Assembly (NCBI GenBank): GCA_027490155.1
Contig: JAIXYP010000056.1
Coordinates: 1-56,274 of the forward strand
DNA from: Cytophagaceae bacterium
GTDB taxonomy: Bacteria; Bacteroidota; Bacteroidia; Cytophagales; Flexibacteraceae
Reading direction: 5' to 3'
DNA: 56,274 nt
The position numbers and the translations under genes are program-made. The notes under the pieces are model-generated. The model made no database searches. It saw only the letters and a list, made by a program, of their open reading frames with translations, and was not told where the DNA came from. Shown here piece after piece: positions 42,589 to 52,922 of this stretch (position 1 is the stretch's first letter; every line of letters starts with the position of its first letter).

Positions 42589-44973
42589 ATGAAAAACGGT
42601 TACATGCGCCTAATTGGCATGAAAACATTGGTTAAGGGCCTGCTAATTGGCGGCCTAACTGCTTTGGCCTCGGTGCACACCATTGCCCAAACCACCCCAG
42701 AGCTGACAGATCAGTCACGTTTCAGGCAGCTGGGACAAGAGCTACCGACACCAAATACCTATAGGTCAGCATCTGGTGCGCCAGGGCATGAATATTGGCA
42801 ACAACGTGCCGATTATGATATCTCTGTCACACTTAATGATGACGACCTCAACCCAAGTGTCGATGGGGTTGAGACCATCACCTACTACAACAACTCGCCT
42901 GACGAGCTGAGGTATGTTTGGCTGCAGCTTGACCAGAACATCTTCAAACCCAACGGCATAGCCAACCTGACCAATACTAGCACCATCGAAGAGGCAGGGA
43001 TGTCGGTCGATCAGGCCTTGAAACGCAAAAATCCTTGGGCTGGCGGCTATACCATCAAGGCGGTCACGGATGTAGCAGGCAAAGGGCTACCCTATACGAT
43101 CAACGAAACGATGATGCGGGTCGATTTGCCAATGCCGCTAAAATCAAAGGGGACCTATAGCTTTAAGGTGAGCTGGTACAACCTCATTAACGAGGGTAAA
43201 AAGCAAGGCGGACGTGGTGCCTACGAACATTTTGACGAGGACAACAACAACCTTTACGAAATGGCGCAGTGGTTCCCTCGGATGTGTGTCTATGACGATG
43301 TCTGGGGTTGGCAACACAAACAATACCTTGGCCGTGGTGAGTTTGCCCTTGAGTTTGGCAACTATCGGGTCAAAATCAATGTGCCGGCTGACCACATCGT
43401 TGGGGCTACAGGCGAGCTCCAGAACAGCGCAGCCGTACTGACCGCAACCCAAATAAGTCGTCTTCGTACTGCCGAAACTGCCAAGCATCCACTCAAAATT
43501 GTGTCTGAAGATGATGCACTTGAGGCCATCAAGACCAAGGCTAAGGGCCGCAAAACTTGGGAGTTTTATGCAAAGAATGTTCGCGACTTTGCTTGGGCCA
43601 GTAGCCGCCGTTTCATCTGGGATGCCATGCGGATCAATGTCGCTGGCAAACCAGTTTGGGCCATGAGCTACTATCCTAAGGAGGGTAATCCACTTTGGGG
43701 TAAGTACAGCACCGAGGTTGTTGCCCATACCATCAAGGTATATAGTCGCTATTCTATCAACTACAACTATCCCGTAGCAATCAGTGTGCATGGGCCGATT
43801 GGTGGTATGGAATACCCGATGATTTGTTTCAACGGTGGGCGCCCCTTGAAGGATGGTACCTATTCAGAGCGAACTAAGTATGGCATGATCTCAGTCATTA
43901 TCCATGAGGTGGGCCATAATTTTTTCCCGATGATCATCAGTAGTGATGAGCGCCAATGGAGCTGGATGGATGAGGGTCTGAACACCTTTATGCAATACCT
44001 GACCGAGCAGGAGTGGCAACGTGACTACCCAAGTCAGCGGGGAGAACCCTATAAAATTGCGGCCTACATGAAGAGCGACAAGGCAGGACAGGCACCGATT
44101 ATGGTCAACAGCGAAAGTGCGATTAACTTCGGTAACAATGCCTACGGAAAACCAGCTACTGGTCTCAATATCTTGCGGGAGACGATCCTTGGCCGTAAGT
44201 TGTTTGACTATGCCTTTAAGGAATATTGCCGCCGTTGGGCTTTTAAACACCCTGCCCCTGCTGACTTTTTCAGGACCATGGAAGATGCCAGCGGTACGGA
44301 CCTAGATTGGTTCTGGCGCGCATGGTTCTACACAACAAACCATGTTGATATTGCTATTACGGGTGTCAAACATACGCAGCTCGGAAGCCCAGACCCGGCC
44401 AAAGCCATGGCAGCAAAAAAAGCAGATGAGCAAGAACCTGTTACGCTTTCGTCCCAACGGAACCTGCAAGACATCAAGGCAACTGTTGTAGAGGAAAATC
44501 CGGATATGAAGGACTTTTATAATAGCTATGACCAATACAAACCATCGGCCGAAGAGGTCGAAAAGTACCAGAAGGCCCTAGCTGTGATGAAGCCTGAAGA
44601 AAAGGCGCTGTACGAAAACGGACTGCATTTTTACCAACTCAACTTTGAGAACCGTGGTGGGGTCATGATGCCAATTATCCTCCGGATGGAGTTTGCAAAC
44701 GGCAAAGACAGCGTTGCAAGGATACCCGTCGAGGTATGGCGCCTGAACGATAAAACGATCAGCAAGGTTTTCATGACAGACCAGCCCGTGCAGCAGTTTA
44801 CGCTCGATCCGTATCTGGAAACTGCAGATGTGGACACTGATAATAATTTTTACCCTGCCAAAAATAAAGCGTCACGTTTTCAGTTGTTTAAAGAGGCACC
44901 GCAAGGTCCGAGGTTTGGACCTCAGCAAGGACCGAATCCTATGCAGCGTGAAAGACAAAAGACATCTAAATAG
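42589..44973 (+). CDS. M1-family zinc metallopeptidase, exported
   Basis: A protein of about 794 residues with a signal peptide (MKTLVKGLLIGGLTALASVH, then TIAQ). The gluzincin active site is HEVGH (His439 onward) followed by the zinc-ligand glutamate in WSWMDEGLNTFMQY. GPIGGMEYPMI supplies the exopeptidase motif that is GxMEN in classical aminopeptidases; here Asn is replaced by Tyr. An N-terminal beta-domain (VDGVETITYYNNSPDELRYVWLQL as two adjoining segments) and a C-terminal Glu/Gln/Pro-rich tail complete it. Starts at 42589 or 42619 both fit. It probably trims peptides in the periplasm or at the cell surface. A PorU2-like gene follows after 105 bases. Confidence 0.92.
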   Translation: MKNGYMRLIGMKTLVKGLLIGGLTALASVHTIAQTTPELTDQSRFRQLGQELPTPNTYRSASGAPGHEYWQQRADYDISVTLNDDDLNPSVDGVETITYYNNSPDELRYVWLQLDQNIFKPNGIANLTNTSTIEEAGMSVDQALKRKNPWAGGYTIKAVTDVAGKGLPYTINETMMRVDLPMPLKSKGTYSFKVSWYNLINEGKKQGGRGAYEHFDEDNNNLYEMAQWFPRMCVYDDVWGWQHKQYLGRGEFALEFGNYRVKINVPADHIVGATGELQNSAAVLTATQISRLRTAETAKHPLKIVSEDDALEAIKTKAKGRKTWEFYAKNVRDFAWASSRRFIWDAMRINVAGKPVWAMSYYPKEGNPLWGKYSTEVVAHTIKVYSRYSINYNYPVAISVHGPIGGMEYPMICFNGGRPLKDGTYSERTKYGMISVIIHEVGHNFFPMIISSDERQWSWMDEGLNTFMQYLTEQEWQRDYPSQRGEPYKIAAYMKSDKAGQAPIMVNSESAINFGNNAYGKPATGLNILRETILGRKLFDYAFKEYCRRWAFKHPAPADFFRTMEDASGTDLDWFWRAWFYTTNHVDIAITGVKHTQLGSPDPAKAMAAKKADEQEPVTLSSQRNLQDIKATVVEENPDMKDFYNSYDQYKPSAEEVEKYQKALAVMKPEEKALYENGLHFYQLNFENRGGVMMPIILRMEFANGKDSVARIPVEVWRLNDKTISKVFMTDQPVQQFTLDPYLETADVDTDNNFYPAKNKASRFQLFKEAPQGPRFGPQQGPNPMQRERQKTSK

Positions 44974-45078
44974 ATTTTGCCTGACCTTGCCCATCTCCTA
45001 GAGGTGGGCATTGGTTATTTTGCCAATACTGGCAGACATGCTACATGGCAATCCTACCATTTGACCTGCACCAACGAA

Positions 45079-48000
45079 ATGTCCAACCTGAATCTGAAAT
45101 TCACCACCAAAACGATCAATACTAGCCTAGCAAGTAGCCCAACGATCAAACCTAGGCAGCACCAAAGGCTACACGTTTTGTTGGCATTGACATTTTGTTT
45201 GCTAGGTTTTATAGGGCCAAGGGTGGCAAATGGTCAGCAGCGTTATGGTAACGAGTGGATCAGTTATGGTCGGACCTATTTTAAGATCCCGATTGCGCAA
45301 AACGGTATCTACCGCATCGGGAAGTCAACGTTGGACCAAGCAGGGATCCCGACTGGGACAATTGGTCGTGGCCAATATCAGATTTGGCGCAGAGGTGTCG
45401 AGCAAGCCATTTTCGTGACCGGTACCCAGCCAAGTGTTCCATTTGGCACTACAGACTACATCGAGTTTTACGCCCAGAAGAATGATGGTGGGTTTGATAC
45501 GTCACTTTACCTGAGGCCTGAATACCAGCCACACAAGCTCTATAACCTCCATACAGACACCGCTGCTTACTTTCTGACCTGGCTGCCGACGGGTCAACAA
45601 GGTAAACGCATGGAGCAATATGCCGAAGACCGCATTAGCGTTCCGGTCACGAGTTGGCATCGCGAAGAGAGGCTAACCCTTCAGACGGAAACCTATACTA
45701 AGGGCAAAGGTCACCTGGATGATTTGGGGGCTCATATTTTCCACTCTTGGTTTGATAGGGGAGAAGGTTGGGTTAGCGCCGAGATCACGTCTTCAGCTTC
45801 TGGCACTGCTACATACACCACTGTTTTTAGTGGTCTGAGTGCTGTTAGCGGGTTCTTGACGCCAACTGTTGAGGTCGTCGTCGTTGGTCGGAACGGCAAC
45901 CAGCATCGCGTCCAGGTGCTTGCAGGGGCCAGTACGGCGAGCCTATCCCATGTTGATAGTTTATCTTGGCGTGGTTTCGATACTCAATATCTGGACGGGA
46001 CTGTCCCTATTGCAACTATTACTGGCGGTCAGCTTGTTGTCCGTGTCCGTGTCCTGAGCAATAGCACCACAGTCATTGACCGCTTTTCGATTGCCTACGT
46101 TAGGCTCCGCTATGCCCAAAATCTGGACCTTGGAAACAATACCACTGACCGAACCTTTGTTTTGCCAGCATCAGGGCAGGATTATTATCGGCTGGCATTG
46201 ATTAATCCACCAACTGGCCTTCGGGTCTATGATGTCGGACGGCCTAATAATGTTCGGTTGCTCAGAAGTCTTGGTGCAGGTCTTGGCCAGCAGTTGTATG
46301 CGGTTGATGGGGCCATTGCCGGGACCAAGGTTTTTGCCAACGTGCAGCCTTTTCAGCTACAGGCTCTGAGCCTCAAACGCGTCAATTTCCGCAATATCAA
46401 TCCACAAGCTCATAACTACCTCATAATTAGTTCAAGGGCGTTGATGCGCCCAGCCCAAGGTGTGGCCAATCCTGTTCGGGCTTATGCCGACTATCGGGCA
46501 TCAGCCCAAGGTGGTCGGTTTGATACGTTAGTTGTGGAGCAGGATTTGGTGATCAACCAGTTTGGTTTTGGGGATCCTAGTCCGCTGGGTACGCGCCACT
46601 TCCTAGACTTTATGTTGCAGGGACGTGCCGAATACTTGTTATTGATCGGTAAAGGACGCCAAGTGCAAGACCGGTTTGCGGCAGACTATCAGGCGACCAA
46701 TTTGGTACATACTTTCGGCACACCTGGTAGCGACGTCCTGCTCAGTGCGGGACTTCGAGGATCGGGCCAAGAGCCTGCTTTGCCTACAGGGCGACTATCC
46801 GTCTTGCGCCCCGTTGATATCTTGACCTACCTTAATAAGATCAAGGAGCATGAGGCGCTAGGTTTCAAGGATATTTGGCGCAAAAACACCTTGGTCCTGA
46901 CAGGGGGCAAGCTTGGCGAAACAGATGGGTTCAAACTCTATGGCCAATCCTACCAAACCTCACTCAAGGGCCAGCTTTTGGGTTCTGACTGCAAACTTAT
47001 CACTCGTGAGGACGCTACCACCATTATCGAGAGTATCAATGTTGCAGAGTTGGTCAATAAAGGACTTAGCCTGATCACCATCTTTGGGCACAGCTCGCCT
47101 GCTGGTGCTGATATCGACATTGGTAACGCAAGCGAGCCAGGGTTCAACAACCAAGGTAAATACCCGATGATCATCCTGAATGGATGTGCAGCAGGTAACT
47201 ATTTCACGACTGGTTCTTTCGTATTAGCAGATAACTGGCTTTACACCCCTAATCGTGGTGCTGTTATGTTCTTAGGCAATGTGGATGAAGGCCTAGCCTC
47301 AACGCTGGATGCTTACATGGACCAATACCTCAAGATCCAGTTTCAGGATAGTGCCTTCTTTTCAAAGTCAGCAGGTGTTGTCCAGAAGGAGCTCATTAAA
47401 CGCTACATGCGTCGTGGTTTTGTCGATGCCATTGATAGTATACTGACTGACCAGTTCACGATGCATGGTGACCCAGCATTATTGCTATTTGGTGCCCCCA
47501 AGGTGGACTACAAAACCAGCAATGCCGAGGTCTTCTTGCGAGATAAAAACCCAAGCACAGCATCGTCTACAATTAGGGTGGGTGTAGTTGTCTCTAACCT
47601 AGGACGTGCCACGAGCGATAGCCTGACCATTCGGTTCCGGCGGGTGTTATCGGATGGCCGAACCCTCAACTATTTTTCTGAAAAACTTGCACCTGTCTAT
47701 CGTCTCGACACCATCTTTTATGAACTCCCTAAGCCAGATGGCAACTCAGGTGGCACCAATTCCTTGATCGTGACACTTAACTATTATGATTTAGTGGACG
47801 AGATCACGAAGTCCAATAACGAAGGTCGTTTGGATTTCTTCTTGCCAGAGTCGGGCCTGAGTACCTTGTTCCCACCTAATTATGGTATCGTAGGAAATGC
47901 CACTAATTTACGCCTGACAGCCCAAAGCAACAACCTCCTATCTGCAGCACGAGACTACTACTTTGAGTGTGATACCACTATTAGGTTCAATAGTCCGATC

Positions 48001-50277
48001 AAACTCACGGCAGTTGTCCGTGACTTTAATCTGGCACGTGCCCCGATATCATTGCCTGTACGTCAAGATAGCACAGTCTATTATTGGCGTGTCAAGTTTA
48101 ACGATGTACGTGCCCCTAGTGATACCACCTGGTACAATAGTAGTTTTACCTACGTAAATGGGCTGCAGGAAGGCTGGTCACAACGTCGGTTTGACCAATT
48201 TACCGAAACCACAGACCTAGGTGTCAACAAAATTTATAGCAGCAGGTCATGGGACTTTCCGCTCAATAGCCTCAATCTCAAGATAGAAGCAGCTGGTGGC
48301 AATGTCAAGACTGGCAATAGCTGGCTTGGTAGCAATGTCTACCTTAATGGTGTCAATATTTTTGTAGGCTCTGATGCCTCTTTCAATTGCTACCCCAACT
48401 TTGGCTCCTCGGGTACGATCGAGGATCGGCTCATAACCCTTGTCTTGGACAAAAATACCTTACAATTTAAGCCTGCCGTGCGCAACCCTTTTAGCGAACA
48501 GCGTGAGTTGTGTGGTCGTCGGCCATTTCCGTTTAACTTTTACAACCAGACCCAGACGTTCTTATTCGTCCAGATGCAGAACCAGATATTGGGTGCTAAC
48601 ACCAACGACCCAACCAAACGCTGGATGGATGATGGCGACATTATGGTGGTGCTCAATAGTGGGGACTTTGCGTGGGAACGCGCTCGGCAGATTGGTGGTA
48701 GTGCAAGCTATAGGTTCTATATGCAAGGTCTGTCCAGTATCGGGATTGATACTGCATCCTTTGTAGCACGCAACCTGAACGGCTATCCCTTCATAGGTGT
48801 TGGGCGCAAACGGGGACCATATGGCTCAGCCCGAATGATTTATGCGAATCCGCAATCGGCAGTCCCTCCTAGGAACCAAATCCTGACACTTGATACCACA
48901 TTTAGCGTACGGTCGGCAACAGGCACCATTCAGTCGCCACGGATTGGTCCGGCCCGTCAATGGCAATCCGTCAGGTATCAGTTTGCAAAGCCAGCCGGCA
49001 GTTGGTTTAAGCTGAGTCTGTATGGTGTCAGCTTGCAAGGGCAGGAGTCCTTGTTAGTTGATAGTTTGATTGGCAGTAGCCCTGACATTAGTAATATAGA
49101 TGCTGCTCAGTTTCCTTATATCTATCTGAAGGCAACTGTTACCCACCCTGGTAACGTGCCGCCACAACTCAAACGTTGGACGGTCCTGTACGAAGGCGTG
49201 CCCGAAGGTACCCTAAGTGCGCAACTAAGTGGCCAATCTCAACTCACGATCCCCGAAAAGCAGGAGGGAGAAAAGGTAAACCTTAAGGTCGTCTTCCAAA
49301 ATATCAGCAATAAAACTTTTGCTGATACGATCGGGGTGCGGGTGCGTTTGCGGAATGCCATTGGCCGTCAGCAGTATATCAAGGTGCCTACTTTGCGCGC
49401 CCTTGGTCCGAATGATACTGGCAGTGTCATCCTGAAGGACATTAGCACCATCGGCTGGGCGGGAGATAATAGTCTCCAAGTTTTTTTTAACCCGCAATAC
49501 CAAGCCGAGCAGATTTATACCAACAACAGTATCGAGATTCCCTTCAAAGTCAAAGGAGATAACATCAATCCGTTGTTGGATGTCACCTTCGACGGGGTCA
49601 GAATCATTGACGGGGACATTACCTCGCCAACACCAGCAATTTCAGTGGTTCTGAGGGATGATAACCGATTCTTGCCCAAGCAAGACACTACTGGTCTGCT
49701 AATCACCCTATCTAAGCAAGGAAGTACCGAGCCTCCCACCCGAGTCAACTTTGCGGATGGTAAAGCTAGGTTCACCCCAGCAACAGCAAACACCCCGCTC
49801 CGTATTGACTACCAGCCAGATGCCTTGTCGGACGGAATCTATACATTGAGGGTCCAGGGTGAAGATGCCAGTGGCAATAAAAGTGGTTTGGCGGATTATA
49901 CCATCAACTTTAAGGTTCTGAACGAAAGTACGGTGACCAACTTCTATCCTTACCCGAATCCGTTCAGCAGCAGCACGCGGTTTGTCTTTACCCTTACTGG
50001 TGCAGAGATGCCAGACGATATCAAGATCCAGATCATGACCGTGGCAGGGCGAGTAGTGCGCGAAATCACGAAAAATGAGCTTGGACCTATCCGGATTGGG
50101 AATAACATCACGACTTTTGCATGGAACGGCACTGACGAGTTTGGCGACAAGCTCGCCAATGGTGTGTACCTCTATCGGGTGATTCTGCGCAAAAATGGCC
50201 AACCGATGGATCATCGGGCCACAGACGCCGACAATATGTTCAAGAACGGCATCGGTAAGATGTATTTGATGCGTTAA
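45079..50277 (+). CDS. porU2: PorU2-like C25 peptidase/sortase of the type IX secretion system
   Basis: A 1,732-residue exported protein. The signal segment (about 30-57, HVLLALTFCLLGFIGPRVAN, then GQQ) is followed by YGNEWISYGRTYFKIPIAQN, the opening typical of PorU2. The C25 (gingipain-type) catalytic pair is visible: His671 in LITIFGHSSPAG and Cys703 in MIILNGCAAGNYF, with TMHGDPALLLFGAP closing the domain. Further beta-sandwich domains follow, and the C terminus carries a FlgD-like/T9SS sorting module: FYPYPNPFSSSTRFVFT, then GRVVREITKNELG, FAWNGTDEFGDKLANGVYLY and GKMYLMR. PorU-type sortases cleave sorting domains from T9SS cargo. The lack of an upstream ATG makes 45079 the clear start. 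Confidence 0.88.
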   Translation: MSNLNLKFTTKTINTSLASSPTIKPRQHQRLHVLLALTFCLLGFIGPRVANGQQRYGNEWISYGRTYFKIPIAQNGIYRIGKSTLDQAGIPTGTIGRGQYQIWRRGVEQAIFVTGTQPSVPFGTTDYIEFYAQKNDGGFDTSLYLRPEYQPHKLYNLHTDTAAYFLTWLPTGQQGKRMEQYAEDRISVPVTSWHREERLTLQTETYTKGKGHLDDLGAHIFHSWFDRGEGWVSAEITSSASGTATYTTVFSGLSAVSGFLTPTVEVVVVGRNGNQHRVQVLAGASTASLSHVDSLSWRGFDTQYLDGTVPIATITGGQLVVRVRVLSNSTTVIDRFSIAYVRLRYAQNLDLGNNTTDRTFVLPASGQDYYRLALINPPTGLRVYDVGRPNNVRLLRSLGAGLGQQLYAVDGAIAGTKVFANVQPFQLQALSLKRVNFRNINPQAHNYLIISSRALMRPAQGVANPVRAYADYRASAQGGRFDTLVVEQDLVINQFGFGDPSPLGTRHFLDFMLQGRAEYLLLIGKGRQVQDRFAADYQATNLVHTFGTPGSDVLLSAGLRGSGQEPALPTGRLSVLRPVDILTYLNKIKEHEALGFKDIWRKNTLVLTGGKLGETDGFKLYGQSYQTSLKGQLLGSDCKLITREDATTIIESINVAELVNKGLSLITIFGHSSPAGADIDIGNASEPGFNNQGKYPMIILNGCAAGNYFTTGSFVLADNWLYTPNRGAVMFLGNVDEGLASTLDAYMDQYLKIQFQDSAFFSKSAGVVQKELIKRYMRRGFVDAIDSILTDQFTMHGDPALLLFGAPKVDYKTSNAEVFLRDKNPSTASSTIRVGVVVSNLGRATSDSLTIRFRRVLSDGRTLNYFSEKLAPVYRLDTIFYELPKPDGNSGGTNSLIVTLNYYDLVDEITKSNNEGRLDFFLPESGLSTLFPPNYGIVGNATNLRLTAQSNNLLSAARDYYFECDTTIRFNSPIKLTAVVRDFNLARAPISLPVRQDSTVYYWRVKFNDVRAPSDTTWYNSSFTYVNGLQEGWSQRRFDQFTETTDLGVNKIYSSRSWDFPLNSLNLKIEAAGGNVKTGNSWLGSNVYLNGVNIFVGSDASFNCYPNFGSSGTIEDRLITLVLDKNTLQFKPAVRNPFSEQRELCGRRPFPFNFYNQTQTFLFVQMQNQILGANTNDPTKRWMDDGDIMVVLNSGDFAWERARQIGGSASYRFYMQGLSSIGIDTASFVARNLNGYPFIGVGRKRGPYGSARMIYANPQSAVPPRNQILTLDTTFSVRSATGTIQSPRIGPARQWQSVRYQFAKPAGSWFKLSLYGVSLQGQESLLVDSLIGSSPDISNIDAAQFPYIYLKATVTHPGNVPPQLKRWTVLYEGVPEGTLSAQLSGQSQLTIPEKQEGEKVNLKVVFQNISNKTFADTIGVRVRLRNAIGRQQYIKVPTLRALGPNDTGSVILKDISTIGWAGDNSLQVFFNPQYQAEQIYTNNSIEIPFKVKGDNINPLLDVTFDGVRIIDGDITSPTPAISVVLRDDNRFLPKQDTTGLLITLSKQGSTEPPTRVNFADGKARFTPATANTPLRIDYQPDALSDGIYTLRVQGEDASGNKSGLADYTINFKVLNESTVTNFYPYPNPFSSSTRFVFTLTGAEMPDDIKIQIMTVAGRVVREITKNELGPIRIGNNITTFAWNGTDEFGDKLANGVYLYRVILRKNGQPMDHRATDADNMFKNGIGKMYLMR

Positions 50278-50299
50278 CCTACCCCATCACCCTCTTTTT

Positions 50300-52876
50300 T
50301 TGGTAGTCTTACTTCTGTCTTTGTTTCGTATTGTGATTAGGCCGCTATCCACGGGCCTAGTGTTCGGGGGTGTTTTGTTGATTCAACTATCATTGTTGCC
50401 TAGTCTTGGGTTTTCGCAAAGTGCTCAGTCTAGGGGCGAGGTTAATGGCGCAGTCAAAGGCAAGTCAGGTCATAGTTTTCGTGTCAGAGGTAAGGTCTGC
50501 AATATGGCCAACCCGAAAGAGCAGGTTCCGTTTGCGCATGGCCAAGATTTACTCTCGGGTCAACATTTCATGGCAGATGGGCAAGGTAATTTTGATATCA
50601 GTAGCGACCAACCAATCACCCGTCTGACTTTCAAGGCTGATCTGCATGCCACCCAAATGGTTGAGGTCAATGATGCTTCTGAGATTACAGTCCTAATGGC
50701 TAGGGTTTTGCCATGGCCTCAAAACCAGCAGACGGAGCCAAGCACACAAGATCTAGTCCAGCAGATCGTATTGGCCAAAAAACGTAACGATCCGGATCGT
50801 ATAGGTCACTACCAACACCAAGTTTATCATAAGCTATCGGTCCGGACGGATAGTCTGGCAGAAATCACCCAGCTGATTAATGCGGGATTCAGAATCTTTG
50901 GCAAGCCGCTGCTGGACACCAAGTCGCCTTTTCATTATTTGTTCCTGACCGAGACCACCTCGCGCAAGTACTACCAGACCAATGGCAAACAGAAGGAGCT
51001 GATCGATGGCTTGCGTGTGTCGGGCATCCAACAATTTGGGGGCAACTTGCCCTTGGCGCAACTCCAGGCATTTAGTGTATATGCTAACTATGTTGCGCTC
51101 CAGGGGGTCGACTATATTGGGCCCTTGGCTGGCGAGCCGACCAATCGATATGTCTTTGAGGTACGGGATACAATTCCTGTATTGGACGACGTAATCTATC
51201 TCCTGAGGTTCTACCCAAAAAAGGGTCAACAAGTCAGCACCATGCGGGGCTATCTGTTTGTTTCGGCACGCGATTATGGCATCTATCACGCCATCTTTCA
51301 ACCAGGGTTGATAACAGGTGTCCAGAGTATACTGACACAGACGTATCGACGGGTCATATTAGATGGAAAGAGTCGTTGGGCCCCTGCAACCTACCAAGCG
51401 ACCCTGTACAAACCAGAGGCAGTGGGCAATGTGCCGATTGAGATTGTGCAGGAAGGATATGTAACGGCATTTACTAGTCTGGACAAACAAACGACGGAAG
51501 TAGTCTTGCCCTATGATCAAACAAAAGAGGATTGGCGATATGATGGCATCATTGTCGAGCCAGTGACTGGGGCCAGTCTTCGCGATTCTGTATTCTGGAT
51601 CGGACACCGACCTATGTCTTTATCAGGTCCTGAGGTAAATACCTATCGGTTTTATGCTAAGGTCGGGAGCCTCAAGTCTGTAGATCGACTGCTGAACATA
51701 GGCGAGCAGCTGTATTATGGGCAGCTAGGTTACCAAGATTGGGCGATCGACCTCAATCGTGTCTTTACGTTCAACTATTATGAGTCCTTGCGACTAGGGC
51801 TTGGCCTGACACGCTACTGGTTCGACCACCGGCTAACTACTAGTGGTTACGTTGGTTATGGGTTTCAGGACAAAGCTTATAAGTATGGCCTTAGCGGGTC
51901 ATACGTTCTGGACTCTACTTATGACGTGCGCATAGGTTATCAGTATTTTGATGACTTGGTGGAGCCAGGCCAGCCCAAGTTTTTTCGCGAAGAAACTATT
52001 TCCAGTGCCGAGCGGCTCCGGAAATACCAGATTCCAAGGTTTGATATTGAGGTCCAGCACCAAGCGACGGCAAGTGTATCGATTTGGCCCAATTTAGGTT
52101 TTCAGGCTGCCTATAACTTTAGGTTCATACGTCCGCTTTATGACTATAGTTTCAATGCCCAAGGTATCGAGGGATTAGCTCCTACGCCGCTATCCAGCTT
52201 CACGACCAATGAGGCGGTACTTGGGTTCAAGTGGACGATCGGTGAACGATTTATACGCCTAAGGCGCAACTTGGTTAGCATAGGGAGTAAGTGGCCCTCC
52301 TTGTATGTTAACTACACATACGGACTGGTCAACGCCGCAGGGCAACAAACCCCCTACCGACGGTACGATCTCAAATCACAGTATCAATTTAAAGCACCAG
52401 GTTGGGGTAGTACAGGGCTTTCGCTACTTGCCGGCCGTATCGTTGGCAATGTGCCCTATAGCCTACTCTGGACGGGCAAACCAAGTTATCAGGATGCGAG
52501 TGCCGTAATCACGAATAGCTTCGAGACTATGCGTTACAACGAGTTTTTGGCTGATGAGTACTTGGCCTTTTTCGGTATCCATAGTTTTGACCCAATCGAG
52601 ATTGATGGGTTCCCGTACTATCCTTACATTTCGCTCATGCACAACATGGGGTGGGGGAGCTTGCAGCACGGCGAGTTTCATGGCCAAGTTAACAAAGCAA
52701 GCTGGGCGCAAGGATTTTACGAATCGGGACTGTTCTTCAATGACGTATTCGTTTTCAACTTAGGTGGCCTCCGGACAGGGCTAGGTATCGGTGGTTTCGG
52801 ACGCTACGGGGCGACTGCTAGGCCAGCTTTTTGGGACAATGCAGTCTTTAAGTTTGCCTTGCGATTTGGCACCTAG
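50300..52876 (+). CDS. DUF5686-family outer-membrane protein
   Basis: About 858 residues. A signal peptide (about 15-40, STGLVFGGVLLIQLSLLP, then GFSQ) is followed by a beta-sandwich (about 57-140), a central DUF5686 region (HQVYHKLSVRTDSLAEITQ, PFHYLFLTETTSRKYY, VDYIGPL) and a C-terminal transmembrane barrel of alternating strands. The barrel ends AVFKFALRFGT with the usual aromatic pattern. DUF5686 proteins are abundant outer-membrane proteins of Bacteroidota with no settled role. No ATG is available: TTG at 50300, TTG at 50321 or GTG at 50333 could start it. It follows the PorU2-like gene by 22 bases, so cotranscription is likely. Confidence 0.82.
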   Translation: MVVLLLSLFRIVIRPLSTGLVFGGVLLIQLSLLPSLGFSQSAQSRGEVNGAVKGKSGHSFRVRGKVCNMANPKEQVPFAHGQDLLSGQHFMADGQGNFDISSDQPITRLTFKADLHATQMVEVNDASEITVLMARVLPWPQNQQTEPSTQDLVQQIVLAKKRNDPDRIGHYQHQVYHKLSVRTDSLAEITQLINAGFRIFGKPLLDTKSPFHYLFLTETTSRKYYQTNGKQKELIDGLRVSGIQQFGGNLPLAQLQAFSVYANYVALQGVDYIGPLAGEPTNRYVFEVRDTIPVLDDVIYLLRFYPKKGQQVSTMRGYLFVSARDYGIYHAIFQPGLITGVQSILTQTYRRVILDGKSRWAPATYQATLYKPEAVGNVPIEIVQEGYVTAFTSLDKQTTEVVLPYDQTKEDWRYDGIIVEPVTGASLRDSVFWIGHRPMSLSGPEVNTYRFYAKVGSLKSVDRLLNIGEQLYYGQLGYQDWAIDLNRVFTFNYYESLRLGLGLTRYWFDHRLTTSGYVGYGFQDKAYKYGLSGSYVLDSTYDVRIGYQYFDDLVEPGQPKFFREETISSAERLRKYQIPRFDIEVQHQATASVSIWPNLGFQAAYNFRFIRPLYDYSFNAQGIEGLAPTPLSSFTTNEAVLGFKWTIGERFIRLRRNLVSIGSKWPSLYVNYTYGLVNAAGQQTPYRRYDLKSQYQFKAPGWGSTGLSLLAGRIVGNVPYSLLWTGKPSYQDASAVITNSFETMRYNEFLADEYLAFFGIHSFDPIEIDGFPYYPYISLMHNMGWGSLQHGEFHGQVNKASWAQGFYESGLFFNDVFVFNLGGLRTGLGIGGFGRYGATARPAFWDNAVFKFALRFGT

Positions 52877-52922
52877 GCGAGATATGGTAACTTAAAATCA
52901 CCTCTAACAGCGGTTATTAAGG

